Source: an uncultured Eubacteriales bacterium (lineage in GTDB: Bacteria; Bacillota; Clostridia; Lachnospirales; Lachnospiraceae). From it: a DNA stretch of 23,184 bases. The notes under the pieces are model-generated. The model saw only the letters and a list, made by a program, of their open reading frames with translations, was not told where the DNA came from and did no database searches. Below are positions 7,852-16,503 of this stretch, piece after piece. Position 1 is the stretch's first letter; each line of letters begins with the position of its first letter. The position numbers were made by a program, and so were the translations under genes. Location: contig CACYBV010000019.1 in the NCBI GenBank assembly GCA_902772745.1, positions 1 through 23,184 of the forward strand, written 5' to 3'.

Positions 7852-10800
7852 GCAGAAAAAAGTCATCGACGCGAGAAACCGCAATCTCCTGGTCTCTGCT
7901 GCCGCCGGCTCCGGGAAAACCGCGGTGCTTGTTGAGAGGATCCTGAGCCTCGTATCGGACCCGGTGAAACCGATCGACATCGACCGCCTGCTGATCGTGA
8001 CATTTACAAACGCAGCCGCCCGTGAGATGCGGACACGTCTCCACGAAGCGCTTCTTTCGCGTGCCGGAAAAACGCCGGAAAACAGGCACCTTCTTCGTCA
8101 GCTGCAGCTTGTGGACCATGCGCAGGTTTCCACGATTGACAGTTTCTGCCTTTATATTCTCCGAAATTATCCGGAAGCCGTCGACATGGATCCTTCGTTT
8201 CGGATCATGGACCAGGGCGAAGAAAAACTTCTCCAGAGCGATGTCATGGAGAAGCTTCTCGAGGAGGAATATGAAAACAGCTCGGAGGAATTCCTTCGAT
8301 TCCTCGAGGGCTTTTCTTCCGGAAAGTCCGATGCGGAACTTCAGGAACTGGTGCTTTCACTTTACCGTTTCAGCGAAAGTCATCCCTGGCCTGACGAGTG
8401 GCTCGAATCCTGTCTTGAAAAGAGCCGGATCGAAACCGGGGACGCGCTTTCGGAATCCGACTGGTGCAGCTGGTATCTTGAGCAGGCAAAACTCAGGCTT
8501 CAGGGCTTTTCCGACCGCTATCGGCGGATTCTCCGCTCGGCCGAAAACCCGTTAGTTCCGCCGTCTTTTTCTGCAGTTTACCGGGCGGATATCGAAGCTT
8601 TGCTGTCGGCGCAGGAATTCACGACGTACAAAGAAGCGCAGAAGAAGATCCGCGCCTTTTCGTTCCAGCGTCATCCGAATGCCAGTAAAAAGCCGGAATA
8701 CAGCGCAGATCTGCAGGAACGGATCAAGTCGAAACGTGCAAATCTCAAAAAACGGGTTTCCGATTTCCAGGAAAGTTTCCTGCTTTCGGAAGAGAGCATC
8801 CTGTCTGAAATCGGAAAGAGCGCGGAAAGCATCCGTGAAATCATCCGGCTCGTGCGGCGGTTCTCGGAACTGTATACGGAGGAGAAGAAGAAAAAGGGAA
8901 TTGCGGATTTCTCCGATGTAGAGCACCGGGCGCTTTCGGTGCTTTATGATGAGGGTAAAATTCGTACCGAAGCGGCGCGGGAACTGTCTTCGCGCTTTGC
9001 GGAAATCATGATCGACGAATACCAGGACTCGAACCGTGTACAGGAAGCGATCCTGACAGCGGTTTCGAAAGTCCCGGAAGGACAGAACAATATTTTTATG
9101 GTCGGCGATATGAAGCAGAGCATTTACCGCTTCCGCATGGCCGATCCTTCCCTGTTTACCGAAAAATACCTGACTTATACGCGGGAAGAATCCGACTGTC
9201 AGCTTCTCGGGCTTTCCAGGAATTTCCGAAGCCGCAGGGAAGTCACGCGTTCGGTGAACTTTTTTTTCTTCCAGCTGATGGCAAAAAGCGTCGGCGGAAT
9301 CGAATACGACCTTCATTCCGCGCTGTACCACGGGGCGGAATTCCCAAAAGGACCCGATGTATACCGTACGGAGATGCTCCTCACGGAGAAAGCCGGCGCG
9401 CCGGAAGAATATTCGAAGCAGGAGACCGAAGCTGCGATGATCGCGCAGGAAATCCGGAAGCTGGTGGACTCCGGTTTTCCGGTCACAGGACGGGATGATT
9501 TGGGAAATACGGTTCTGCGGCCTGCGGAATTCCGGGATATTGTGATTCTCCTCAGGTCGGCCGCGGGCTGGGACCAGGCTTTTCTCCAGGTCCTCGAATC
9601 CCAGGGCATTCCGGTCTATGTCGAGAGCCGCTCCGGCTATTTTGACACGCCGGAAGTGCGTCTTGTGCTGGATCTCCTCACGGTCATCGACAATCCGATC
9701 AACGATATTCCGCTTGCCGCCGTCCTGCATTCGCAGATTTTCGGTTTCAGTGCGGAAGAACTGTCCGAAATCCGCGTGGGTTATTCCCTGAAGGAACAGG
9801 GGAACGGACTTTACGGCGCGCTGAGATCCTATGACGGCGATCCGGAACTTACGGAGAAAATCAGGGACTTTCTCGGGAAGATCGATACCTGGCGCAGGGC
9901 GGGCTTCGAACAGCCGCTTTCTATGCTCCTTCGGCGGATTTACCGGGAAACGGGACTTCTCTCCTATATGAACGCGCTTCCTTCGGGAGAACGGCGGGCG
10001 GCCAACCTCCGGGCGCTTCTCACAAAGGCCGCGAATTTTGAGAAGACATCCTATCACGGGATTTTTCATTTCATCCGTTACGTGGAGAAGCTCAGAAAAT
10101 ACCAGGCGGATGAGGGTGAGCAGAATACGGCCGGCGAAGACGAAAACGTCGTCCGGATTATGACAATCCACAAGTCCAAAGGACTGGAGTTCCCGATCGT
10201 CTTTCTCGCCGGCTGCGGGAAGCCGTTCAACAAAGAAGACCAGAAGAAACGGATCGTCCTGCATCAGGACTACGGAATTGCGGCAGATCTTGTGGATCCG
10301 GAGAGAAGGATCCGGAAAAAAACTTTTATGCGCCGCGCATTTGCGGAAAAAAACCTGGTCGAGTCTCTCGGAGAGGAACTCCGGGTGCTTTATGTCGGAA
10401 TGACGCGCGCCAGGGAAAAGCTGTATCTCACGGGGCTTGTTGACGATATATCCGCGGTTGAAAAAGAATATGCGGACGACTGGGAGAGCCTTCCCGGAAA
10501 GCTCACATACGGCGATCTGATTGAAGGGAAGGGCTTTCTTTCCTGGCTGCTTCTCTCGTATCACCGGAGCGGGCCGATATCGCTTAAGACGGTCCCGGGC
10601 ACGGAAATCAGGGCAGCGGATGCGGTGACTGAAGCCCGAAAGACGCTGGATTTTCAGGCACTCCTGCGGATGAGCGAGCAGGCGGATCCGGACGGCCTTA
10701 TGCAGAAGGAATTTGACAAACGCTTCGGATTCCGTTATGATGATATCCTGAGCCGCGTCTATGCAAGCATTTCCGTTTCAGCGCTGAAGGCGGCGCACTA

Positions 10801-11398
10801 TACGGCGGATCGGGAGCGGGAGGATGCGGTCCTCATTTCGGATATCCCGGAGGAGAGGGAAGACGAAATGTCCGGGAAAGCCCGGATTACCGGCGCGGAA
10901 AGAGGCACGCTCGTACACCGGGTGATGGAGATGCTGGATCCGGAAGAATCGGTCTCGGAGCAGCTTTCGCGCTGGCTGTCCGAAGGAATTCTGAGTCCTG
11001 TGGAATATGCGGCAGTGAGTGCGCCTGCGATAGAGAAATTCCTCGGCTCCCCGATCGGGCAGCGCTTTATCCGCGCATACCGGGAAAAACAGGCTTTCCG
11101 CGAACGGCGCTTTATCATCGGAATCCCGGTCGGAGAGGTTTACCCGGAGTTTTCGGATCGTCCGGAAGGCGCGGAAAACCTGATGCTTCAGGGCATTGTG
11201 GACCTGTATTTTGAGGAAGACGGCGCGCTTGTCATTGTTGATTACAAAACAGATTCCGTAAAGGATCCGGCGGTTCTTCGGGAACGCTACAGCATCCAGC
11301 TCGAGCTTTACGCCCGGGCGCTCCAGCAGAGCACCAAAAAGCCTGTGAAGGAAAAGTGGATCTACAGTTTTGCGCTCGGAAAGGAGATCCCCGTTTGA
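7835..11398 (+). CDS. addA: ATP-dependent helicase/nuclease subunit AddA
   Basis: The 1187-aa protein is a UvrD-type superfamily 1 helicase fused to a RecB-type nuclease, the motor and second nuclease of AddAB. I chose ATG 7835 because AAGGAG lies 7 nt upstream and the protein then begins MEWTAEQKKVID, a standard AddA N-terminus; the frame is open back to 7724, but that extension only overlaps addB. Visible motifs: Walker A AAAGSGKT (K28), Walker B MIDEYQDSN (D394, E395), motif V-like IMTIHKSKGLEFP, motif VI LYVGMTRAREKLYL, and nuclease motif IVDYKTD (D1136, K1138). It overlaps addB by 17 nt, and its stop overlaps the next gene, so the order addB-addA-sanA-like appears translationally coupled. 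Confidence 0.97.
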   Translation: MEWTAEQKKVIDARNRNLLVSAAAGSGKTAVLVERILSLVSDPVKPIDIDRLLIVTFTNAAAREMRTRLHEALLSRAGKTPENRHLLRQLQLVDHAQVSTIDSFCLYILRNYPEAVDMDPSFRIMDQGEEKLLQSDVMEKLLEEEYENSSEEFLRFLEGFSSGKSDAELQELVLSLYRFSESHPWPDEWLESCLEKSRIETGDALSESDWCSWYLEQAKLRLQGFSDRYRRILRSAENPLVPPSFSAVYRADIEALLSAQEFTTYKEAQKKIRAFSFQRHPNASKKPEYSADLQERIKSKRANLKKRVSDFQESFLLSEESILSEIGKSAESIREIIRLVRRFSELYTEEKKKKGIADFSDVEHRALSVLYDEGKIRTEAARELSSRFAEIMIDEYQDSNRVQEAILTAVSKVPEGQNNIFMVGDMKQSIYRFRMADPSLFTEKYLTYTREESDCQLLGLSRNFRSRREVTRSVNFFFFQLMAKSVGGIEYDLHSALYHGAEFPKGPDVYRTEMLLTEKAGAPEEYSKQETEAAMIAQEIRKLVDSGFPVTGRDDLGNTVLRPAEFRDIVILLRSAAGWDQAFLQVLESQGIPVYVESRSGYFDTPEVRLVLDLLTVIDNPINDIPLAAVLHSQIFGFSAEELSEIRVGYSLKEQGNGLYGALRSYDGDPELTEKIRDFLGKIDTWRRAGFEQPLSMLLRRIYRETGLLSYMNALPSGERRAANLRALLTKAANFEKTSYHGIFHFIRYVEKLRKYQADEGEQNTAGEDENVVRIMTIHKSKGLEFPIVFLAGCGKPFNKEDQKKRIVLHQDYGIAADLVDPERRIRKKTFMRRAFAEKNLVESLGEELRVLYVGMTRAREKLYLTGLVDDISAVEKEYADDWESLPGKLTYGDLIEGKGFLSWLLLSYHRSGPISLKTVPGTEIRAADAVTEARKTLDFQALLRMSEQADPDGLMQKEFDKRFGFRYDDILSRVYASISVSALKAAHYTADREREDAVLISDIPEEREDEMSGKARITGAERGTLVHRVMEMLDPEESVSEQLSRWLSEGILSPVEYAAVSAPAIEKFLGSPIGQRFIRAYREKQAFRERRFIIGIPVGEVYPEFSDRPEGAENLMLQGIVDLYFEEDGALVIVDYKTDSVKDPAVLRERYSIQLELYARALQQSTKKPVKEKWIYSFALGKEIPV
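11381..11386 (+). promoter_or_regulatory. Ribosome binding site deciding the TTG start at 11395
   Basis: AAGGAG inside the end of addA, 8 nt before TTG 11395. It decides the start of the SanA-like gene over an apparent earlier start at 11356. Confidence 0.7.
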
Positions 11399-12033
11399 AG
11401 GCAAAGAAAGTCCTGAAAAGGATACTGGCCGCGTTTCTTATACTGATCCTGACTCCCGTCCTTTTTGTTTCGGGCGTCCGGGCTTATGTGGCGCTTCGTG
11501 CGGCTCCGGATATCAAAGAACTTTCGGAAATCGCGGAGGAAGCCGCGAAAGACGGCGATTTTGATGCGGTCATCGTGCTCGGTGCCGGGGTTTACCGGGA
11601 CGGGTCCCTGAGTCCGATGCTCCAGTACCGGATGGAAACGACGCTCGAGTGCTACAGGAGCGGCGCCGTGAAGAAGATTTTCGTGACAGGGGACCATCGG
11701 CTCGGCGAGTATGACGAAGTGGATCATATGGTGGAGTATCTTGTGGAGCACGGGGTCCCCGAATCGGCGATCGAATTTGACTATAACGGATTTTCCACCT
11801 ATGAAAGCATGGTGCACGCGGCGCGGGATTTCGGTATCCGGCGCGCCGTTGTTGTCACGCAGAAGTACCATATCTACCGGGCAATGATGATCGGAAGATC
11901 GCGGGGAATGGAGCTTCGCGGACTTCCTGCCAGAAACTGGCAGATGTCCGCCGGAACGGTAAAACGCTCAATCCGCGAATGGGCCGCCTGTGTCAAGGAT
12001 CTGTGGTATGTGATCCGGGGCGTGGAACCGTAG
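11395..12033 (+). CDS. SanA/YdcF-like DUF218 membrane-anchored protein
   Basis: Translation from TTG 11395 gives 212 aa: a basic N-terminus (MKAKKVLKR), one hydrophobic segment (about residues 8-30), and a DUF218 domain from about residue 50. The domain shows DAVIVLGAGVYRDG, VTGDHRLGEYDEVDHM, the STYESMVHA helix and VVVTQKYHIYRAMMIG, typical of the SanA/YdcF family. In enterobacteria SanA affects envelope permeability to vancomycin; the biochemical activity is not well settled, so the role here is probably envelope-related but open. The TTG start overlaps the addA stop (TTGA), indicating coupled translation, yet a functional link with AddAB is not obvious. It is the last gene of the operon; no clear terminator follows in the 100-nt gap. 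Confidence 0.88.
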   Translation: MKAKKVLKRILAAFLILILTPVLFVSGVRAYVALRAAPDIKELSEIAEEAAKDGDFDAVIVLGAGVYRDGSLSPMLQYRMETTLECYRSGAVKKIFVTGDHRLGEYDEVDHMVEYLVEHGVPESAIEFDYNGFSTYESMVHAARDFGIRRAVVVTQKYHIYRAMMIGRSRGMELRGLPARNWQMSAGTVKRSIREWAACVKDLWYVIRGVEP

Positions 12034-12044
12034 TCAGAAAGGAG

Positions 12045-12073
12045 TAGCCATTCCCGGAAACTTGTGGTATGAT
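12045..12073 (+). promoter_or_regulatory. Possible extended -10 promoter for rfbF
   Basis: Extended -10 TGGTATGAT (12065-12073), with a weak -35 (TAGCCA, 12045-12050) at 17 nt. A short hairpin AGGGCG/CGCCCT (12082-12098) lies near the predicted start and has no U tract, so it is not a terminator. Confidence 0.42.
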
Positions 12074-12133
12074 AAATCAGAAGGGCGTCTGCCGCCCTAA
12101 AAGCGGAAGAAAACGGAGACAGGAGCAGCGTTT

Positions 12134-12904
12134 ATGAAAGTCGTCATCCTTGCGGGAGGCCTTGGGACCCGCATCAGCGAAGAAAGCCATCTGAAGCCGA
12201 AGCCGATGATCGAGATCGGCGGGAAACCGATTCTCTGGCACATCATGAAAACCTACTCGCATTTCGGCTACAACGAATTCATTATCTGTGCCGGGTACAA
12301 ACAGCATGTCATCAAGGAATACTTTGCAAATTACTATCTGTACAATTCCGATGTGACCTTTGACCTTTCCGACAACAGTGTAAAAGTGCATTCTTCCCAT
12401 ACCGACCCCTGGAAAGTGACGATTGTCGATACAGGCCTGGAGACGATGACCGGCGGACGGATCCGGAGAATCCGCGACTATGTCGGAAACGAACCATTCT
12501 TCCTGACTTACGGGGATGCGGTATCCGACATCAATATCCCGGAACTTCTTTCGTTCCATCAGGCGCATGGAAAGACCGCCACAATTACGGCGATCAGTCT
12601 TGCGCAGATGAAAGGCGTGCTGAACACCCGGGAAGACGGGCAGGTGACGGCGTTCCGCGAAAAGGATGATCAGGACCAGAGCCTCATCAACGGCGGCTTT
12701 ATGGTCATGAACCCGGAAATATTCAATTATCTTTCGGGCGACGAAACCGTATTCGAAAAGGAGCCGATGGAAAAGCTTGCTGCAGAAGGACAGCTCTATG
12801 CCTTCAATTACGAAGGATTCTGGCAGTGCATGGATACGCAGCGGGAGATGAAGAAACTTGAGGAACTGTGGGACTCCGGAAAGGCGCCCTGGAAGATCTG
12901 GTAA
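12134..12904 (+). CDS. rfbF: Glucose-1-phosphate cytidylyltransferase
   Basis: The 256-aa length and whole sequence fit RfbF, which makes CDP-glucose from CTP and glucose-1-phosphate, the first step to CDP-linked 3,6-dideoxyhexoses. The nucleotidyltransferase signature is intact: LAGGLGTRISEES followed by KPKPMIEIGGKPILWHIM. Also visible are YGDAVSDINI, the region where the family holds metal-binding Asp, INGGFMVMNPEIFNYL and FWQCMDTQREM near the end. AGGAG sits 8 nt before the ATG. The usual partner RfbG (CDP-glucose 4,6-dehydratase) is not in this window; instead an alpha-galactosidase follows after 27 nt. The protein is cytosolic. Another use of CDP-glucose, or an rfbG elsewhere in the genome, would explain this. 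Confidence 0.93.
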   Translation: MKVVILAGGLGTRISEESHLKPKPMIEIGGKPILWHIMKTYSHFGYNEFIICAGYKQHVIKEYFANYYLYNSDVTFDLSDNSVKVHSSHTDPWKVTIVDTGLETMTGGRIRRIRDYVGNEPFFLTYGDAVSDINIPELLSFHQAHGKTATITAISLAQMKGVLNTREDGQVTAFREKDDQDQSLINGGFMVMNPEIFNYLSGDETVFEKEPMEKLAAEGQLYAFNYEGFWQCMDTQREMKKLEELWDSGKAPWKIW

Positions 12905-12931
12905 AATCCCCAAAAAAGGAAAAACAGCAAG

Positions 12932-15178
12932 ATGAGCATTCTGATCAATCAGGAAAACGGAACAATTACCCTGCATACCGATCACACGAGCTACCAGATG
13001 AAGGCGGATGAGATCGGAACCCTGCTGCATTGTTATTACGGTGCGCGCGTCCCGGAAGAGGACCTGTCCTATGCGGTTTTTCGCATGAACCGGGGCTTTT
13101 CGGGGAACCCTTATGAAAAGGCCGCGGCGGACCGGGCGTATTCTCTGGATACCCTTCCGCAGGAACTCGGGACCTTCGGGGCCGGTGACTACCGGATCAG
13201 TGCGGTAAAAATCCGGCATGAAGGCGGAGACCAGGCGCTGCGGCTTCGTTTTGTCAAGGCTGAAATCCTCCCCGGGAAGTATGCGCTCAGCGCACTTCCG
13301 GCGTCTTACGAGGACGGGAACGAGGGATGCGAAACGCTCCTTGTCACCATGGAGGACCCGGAAGGATCTGTCCGGGCGGAGCTTTTCTACGGCGTCTTCC
13401 CGAAAAAAGATGTGATCACCCGCGCGCTTCGGATCACAAACACCGGAGACGCGGAGAAAACGCTTCTGAAAGCCGCGCCCCTCTCTCTGGATTTCCTTGA
13501 AGGCGACTATGACCTGATCGGTTTTTACGGAAAGTGGGCCAAAGAACGCGTTCCGGAGCGCACAGTGCTCCGCCACGGCGTACAGTCCTTCGGGTCTGTG
13601 CGCGGCGGATCGAGCCACCATTATAATCCTTCGGCGATCCTCTGCGACTCCTCGGCAACCGAGGATTATGGGCGCGCGTGGGGCTTCAGCTTTGTTTACA
13701 GCGGTGAATTCCTGCTGGAAGCGGAGAAAGACAAAATCGATGAGACGAGAATTACGCTCGGTATCCATCCCGACGATTTTTCGTGGCCGCTTGCACCCGG
13801 GGAAAGCTTCACTTCTCCGGAAGTGCTGATGACCTTCTCGGATCAGGGCATTTCCGGGATCAGCAGACGCTTCCACGACTTCATCCGGAAAAACATCGTC
13901 CGCGGGTTCTGGCGCGACCGGCGGCGGCCGGTTCTTCTGAACAACTGGGAAGCCACCTATTTTGACTTTACCGGCGAAAAACTTGTCGATATCGCGAAAA
14001 CTGCCCGGGACCTCGGCGTTGAAATGTTCGTTCTGGACGACGGCTGGTTCGGACATCGGAATGATGATACCTGCGCGCTCGGGGACTGGGATCCGAATGA
14101 AGAGAAACTGCAGATGAGCATCGCGGAACTCGGAGGTAAAATCCGGGATCTCGGCCTTCGTTTCGGCATCTGGTTCGAGCCGGAGACGATTTCGGAGGAC
14201 AGCGATCTTTACCGTGCGCATCCGGACTGGGCAGTACGGATTCCGGGACGTCTCCCGGATCTCTCGCGCTCGGAACTGATCCTCGACATGAGCCGCGTAG
14301 ACGTGCAGGACTATATTCTTCGGAAGATGAGCTCGGTCATCGAAAGCGCCGGCGCGACTTATGTTAAATGGGACTTCAACCGCAGCGTGTGCGACAAGTA
14401 TTCTCATGCACTGCCTCCGTCCCGCCAGGGAGAAATGGCACACCGTTTCGTCCTCGGAACCTACAGGGTGCTCGAGGGTCTCCTTTCGCGCTTCCCGGAG
14501 CTTTTAATCGAAGGCTGCAGCGGAGGCGGCGGACGTTTTGACTGCGGAATGCTGTACTACACGCCGCAGATCTGGTGCTCGGACAATACCGACCCCATTG
14601 AGCGCCTGACAATCCAGTACGGGACTTCCTTTATCTATCCCGTGAATACGATGGGGGCGCATGTTTCCGCGTCGCCGAATCATCAGACCGGCCGCTCGAC
14701 GCCGATGGAGACGAGGACGGCCGTTGCGATGAGCGGGACTTTCGGTTACGAGCTGGATCCGACGAAGCTTTTGCCGGCGGAACAGGAAGAAATCCGCCGC
14801 GGCATCGGCGTATTTAAAGAACTGTACGAAACCCTGCAGCAGGGCGATTACTACCGGCTGACCAGACCGGACGATACGGGCTGCACGGTTTGGGAATCGG
14901 TTCGAAAAGACCGAAAGGAAGCCGTCCTGACCGCGGTTTTTGATCATGTACGTGCGAACTATACGCCGGTTTATGTCCGCCTCCGCGGGCTGAAACCGGA
15001 CGGAAAGTATAAAGTCTCACCGGTACCGGGGTACCGCAGCGCCGACCCCCGTGTTCCGGCGGACAGTCTCATTAAGGAGCCGGTCCTTTCCGGCAGCAGC
15101 TTGATGAACCAGGGCATCTTCATCCCGCATTATACGAAGGAGTATCAGTCCTGGCAGATTATATTTTCGGAGGTGTAA
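12932..15178 (+). CDS. Alpha-galactosidase, glycoside hydrolase family 36
   Basis: The 748-aa protein has the GH36 layout: an N-terminal beta-sandwich (to about residue 330), a TIM barrel, and a small C-terminal beta domain. Catalytic residues are visible: nucleophile D481 in YVKWDFNR and acid/base D551 in WCSDNTD, 70 residues apart as in Geobacillus AgaA-type enzymes. Other signatures are NNWEATYFDF, LDDGWFG, GIWFEPE and EGCSGGGGRFD. It removes terminal alpha-1,6-galactose from melibiose, raffinose and related sugars. There is no signal peptide, so it is cytoplasmic and needs sugar import. The ribosome binding site is modest (AAAGGA, 11 nt upstream). It stands 27 nt after rfbF, and its stop touches the ATG of the amylosucrase-like gene. 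Confidence 0.96.
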   Translation: MSILINQENGTITLHTDHTSYQMKADEIGTLLHCYYGARVPEEDLSYAVFRMNRGFSGNPYEKAAADRAYSLDTLPQELGTFGAGDYRISAVKIRHEGGDQALRLRFVKAEILPGKYALSALPASYEDGNEGCETLLVTMEDPEGSVRAELFYGVFPKKDVITRALRITNTGDAEKTLLKAAPLSLDFLEGDYDLIGFYGKWAKERVPERTVLRHGVQSFGSVRGGSSHHYNPSAILCDSSATEDYGRAWGFSFVYSGEFLLEAEKDKIDETRITLGIHPDDFSWPLAPGESFTSPEVLMTFSDQGISGISRRFHDFIRKNIVRGFWRDRRRPVLLNNWEATYFDFTGEKLVDIAKTARDLGVEMFVLDDGWFGHRNDDTCALGDWDPNEEKLQMSIAELGGKIRDLGLRFGIWFEPETISEDSDLYRAHPDWAVRIPGRLPDLSRSELILDMSRVDVQDYILRKMSSVIESAGATYVKWDFNRSVCDKYSHALPPSRQGEMAHRFVLGTYRVLEGLLSRFPELLIEGCSGGGGRFDCGMLYYTPQIWCSDNTDPIERLTIQYGTSFIYPVNTMGAHVSASPNHQTGRSTPMETRTAVAMSGTFGYELDPTKLLPAEQEEIRRGIGVFKELYETLQQGDYYRLTRPDDTGCTVWESVRKDRKEAVLTAVFDHVRANYTPVYVRLRGLKPDGKYKVSPVPGYRSADPRVPADSLIKEPVLSGSSLMNQGIFIPHYTKEYQSWQIIFSEV

Positions 15179-16393
15179 ATGAGATCTGAATTTCTGATCC
15201 GGAAGGATCGCTTCTACAGTGAATTTCAGTTTATTTACTCAGAGCTTTACCGGAAGAACGACGACAGCTTTACAGAACTTTTGGCTCTGATGCAGGAGGC
15301 TTACCGCGTGCGTTCGGCGAACCTTCGCCGGAAAGACCGGGAAGCCTTATGCAATATGAACTGGTACCGCTCCGCGAAAGCGCAGGATAAACTCGTGCGC
15401 ATGCATGAAAAACAGGAAACCCTGGTGCTTTCGGGGAACTTCGAAGACCCGGCGGTGCTGAACAGGACCGTCGAAAAACTTCTTGCGTCCGCAAACCGCG
15501 GCGCGGAACTTCTGACTCTTGCGGGCATACAGAATCTTTTCTGCATCCCGGGGACGGAATGGCAGAACAAAACCAAAGTCCATATCCTTTTAAGGATCCT
15601 TCGGATCGCCGCGGAAATCGTCTGCCCCTCCATGCTTCTTTACGGCCTCGTACCGGGCCCGACCGCGAATTTCACGCCTTATTTCGGAACGCCCGAAAAA
15701 CCGGAGCTGCACCTTCTGTCGGATCCCTCGCTCCTTGCGACCATCTGGCAGACCGTCGCAACCCATGACACACGGCTTCTCGAAAAATATGTGAATTCGG
15801 TTTCTCACCTTCCGGAGAACCAGGTCTTCTACCGTACACGCGATGAGGAACAGGGAATTTTCTGGGATCTTGATTATGAATACCTGCAGCTTCTCAGGAT
15901 GGATGAGGAAGCCCACAAAAAATTCCTGCAGAGCTATTTTACGGGCACGTTCAAAGAAAGCTCAGCAAAAGCGCACCGCATCCGCCGCAAGGAAAACGGC
16001 GAGTGGGGTGTCCGCGGAACGATCGCCGAGCTCTCCGGCGACCCGAGGATCGCGGCTCTTGTGAACGCGCTGTTTTTGCAGATGAGCGGCATTCCGGCTC
16101 CTGCGGAGTCGAAAGATCTTTCGAAGCTTCTTAAGATCCGGAAGGAAAACCATGTCTTTGACTGCGGCGCGGACCTGTGGACGCCGGGCACCGACAATCA
16201 GTGCACGATCGGCATCGGCCGCTACAAGGACGGCTCAAAATTCTACGGCCTGTATAATTTCAGCGATAAGGAACAGGTTTTCTCGCTGCATGATCCGGGC
16301 CATTACCGGAACGAGCTTAACGGAAAAGAGGTGGAAGTCGTAAACCTTGTCCGTCTGCAGCCCTACGCTTATGCGTGGCTTTCGGAATGCTGA
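15179..16393 (+). CDS. Degenerate amylosucrase-like GH13 pseudoenzyme, 404 aa
   Basis: From memory of the Neisseria amylosucrase sequence, this aligns in blocks. Residues about 12-68 match its N-terminal helical domain (YSELYRKNDDSFTELL, then MNWYRSAK); 85-305 match the barrel half after the nucleophile strand plus the following insert (LLTLAGIQ, PGTEWQN, LATIWQTVATHDTRLLEKY, FLQSYFTGTF); 311-404 match the C-terminal beta domain (FYGLYNFSDKE, LQPYAYAWL). Full amylosucrases have about 630 residues. About 160 residues of the first barrel half and about 57 near the GDE loop are missing. The nucleophile position is Ala115, its usual Arg partner is Thr113, the acid/base position is Leu157, and the His before Asp222 is Arg221. 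It cannot be a normal glycosidase. The frame is intact, GGAGG lies at 15169-15173, and TAAATG couples it to the alpha-galactosidase. A binding, sensing or partner role is inferred. There is no export signal. Confidence 0.72.
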   Translation: MRSEFLIRKDRFYSEFQFIYSELYRKNDDSFTELLALMQEAYRVRSANLRRKDREALCNMNWYRSAKAQDKLVRMHEKQETLVLSGNFEDPAVLNRTVEKLLASANRGAELLTLAGIQNLFCIPGTEWQNKTKVHILLRILRIAAEIVCPSMLLYGLVPGPTANFTPYFGTPEKPELHLLSDPSLLATIWQTVATHDTRLLEKYVNSVSHLPENQVFYRTRDEEQGIFWDLDYEYLQLLRMDEEAHKKFLQSYFTGTFKESSAKAHRIRRKENGEWGVRGTIAELSGDPRIAALVNALFLQMSGIPAPAESKDLSKLLKIRKENHVFDCGADLWTPGTDNQCTIGIGRYKDGSKFYGLYNFSDKEQVFSLHDPGHYRNELNGKEVEVVNLVRLQPYAYAWLSEC

Positions 16394-16503
16394 AGCGTTC
16401 CGGTCTGTAATTATCCTGATACTGATCAGGCGGGAAGCCTGCGGTCAAAATATGTCTGTCGGTGCGGGGGTCAGTACGCCGGCGTACATGATGAGGAAAG
16501 GGG

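Noticed and set aside
8552..10564. Long minus-strand open frame (670 codons) opposite addA
   Set aside because: It is antisense to well-conserved helicase motifs and has Arg/Phe-rich composition with no recognisable domain.
12077..14443. Very long minus-strand open frame (788 codons) opposite rfbF and the alpha-galactosidase gene
   Set aside because: The plus strand encodes two clear enzymes here. The antisense product is rich in Arg, His and Phe, matches no family and has no ribosome binding site. It is a shadow of GC-biased codon use.
15179..16393. The 404-aa GH13-like gene as a recent frameshifted pseudogene
   Set aside because: The frame is continuous, the missing parts are clean internal deletions, both ends match the family termini, and the start signals are good.
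16415..16430. Hairpin CCTGAT-ACTG-ATCAGG after the amylosucrase-like gene as a terminator
   Set aside because: Only 6 bp, and followed by CGGG rather than a U tract.
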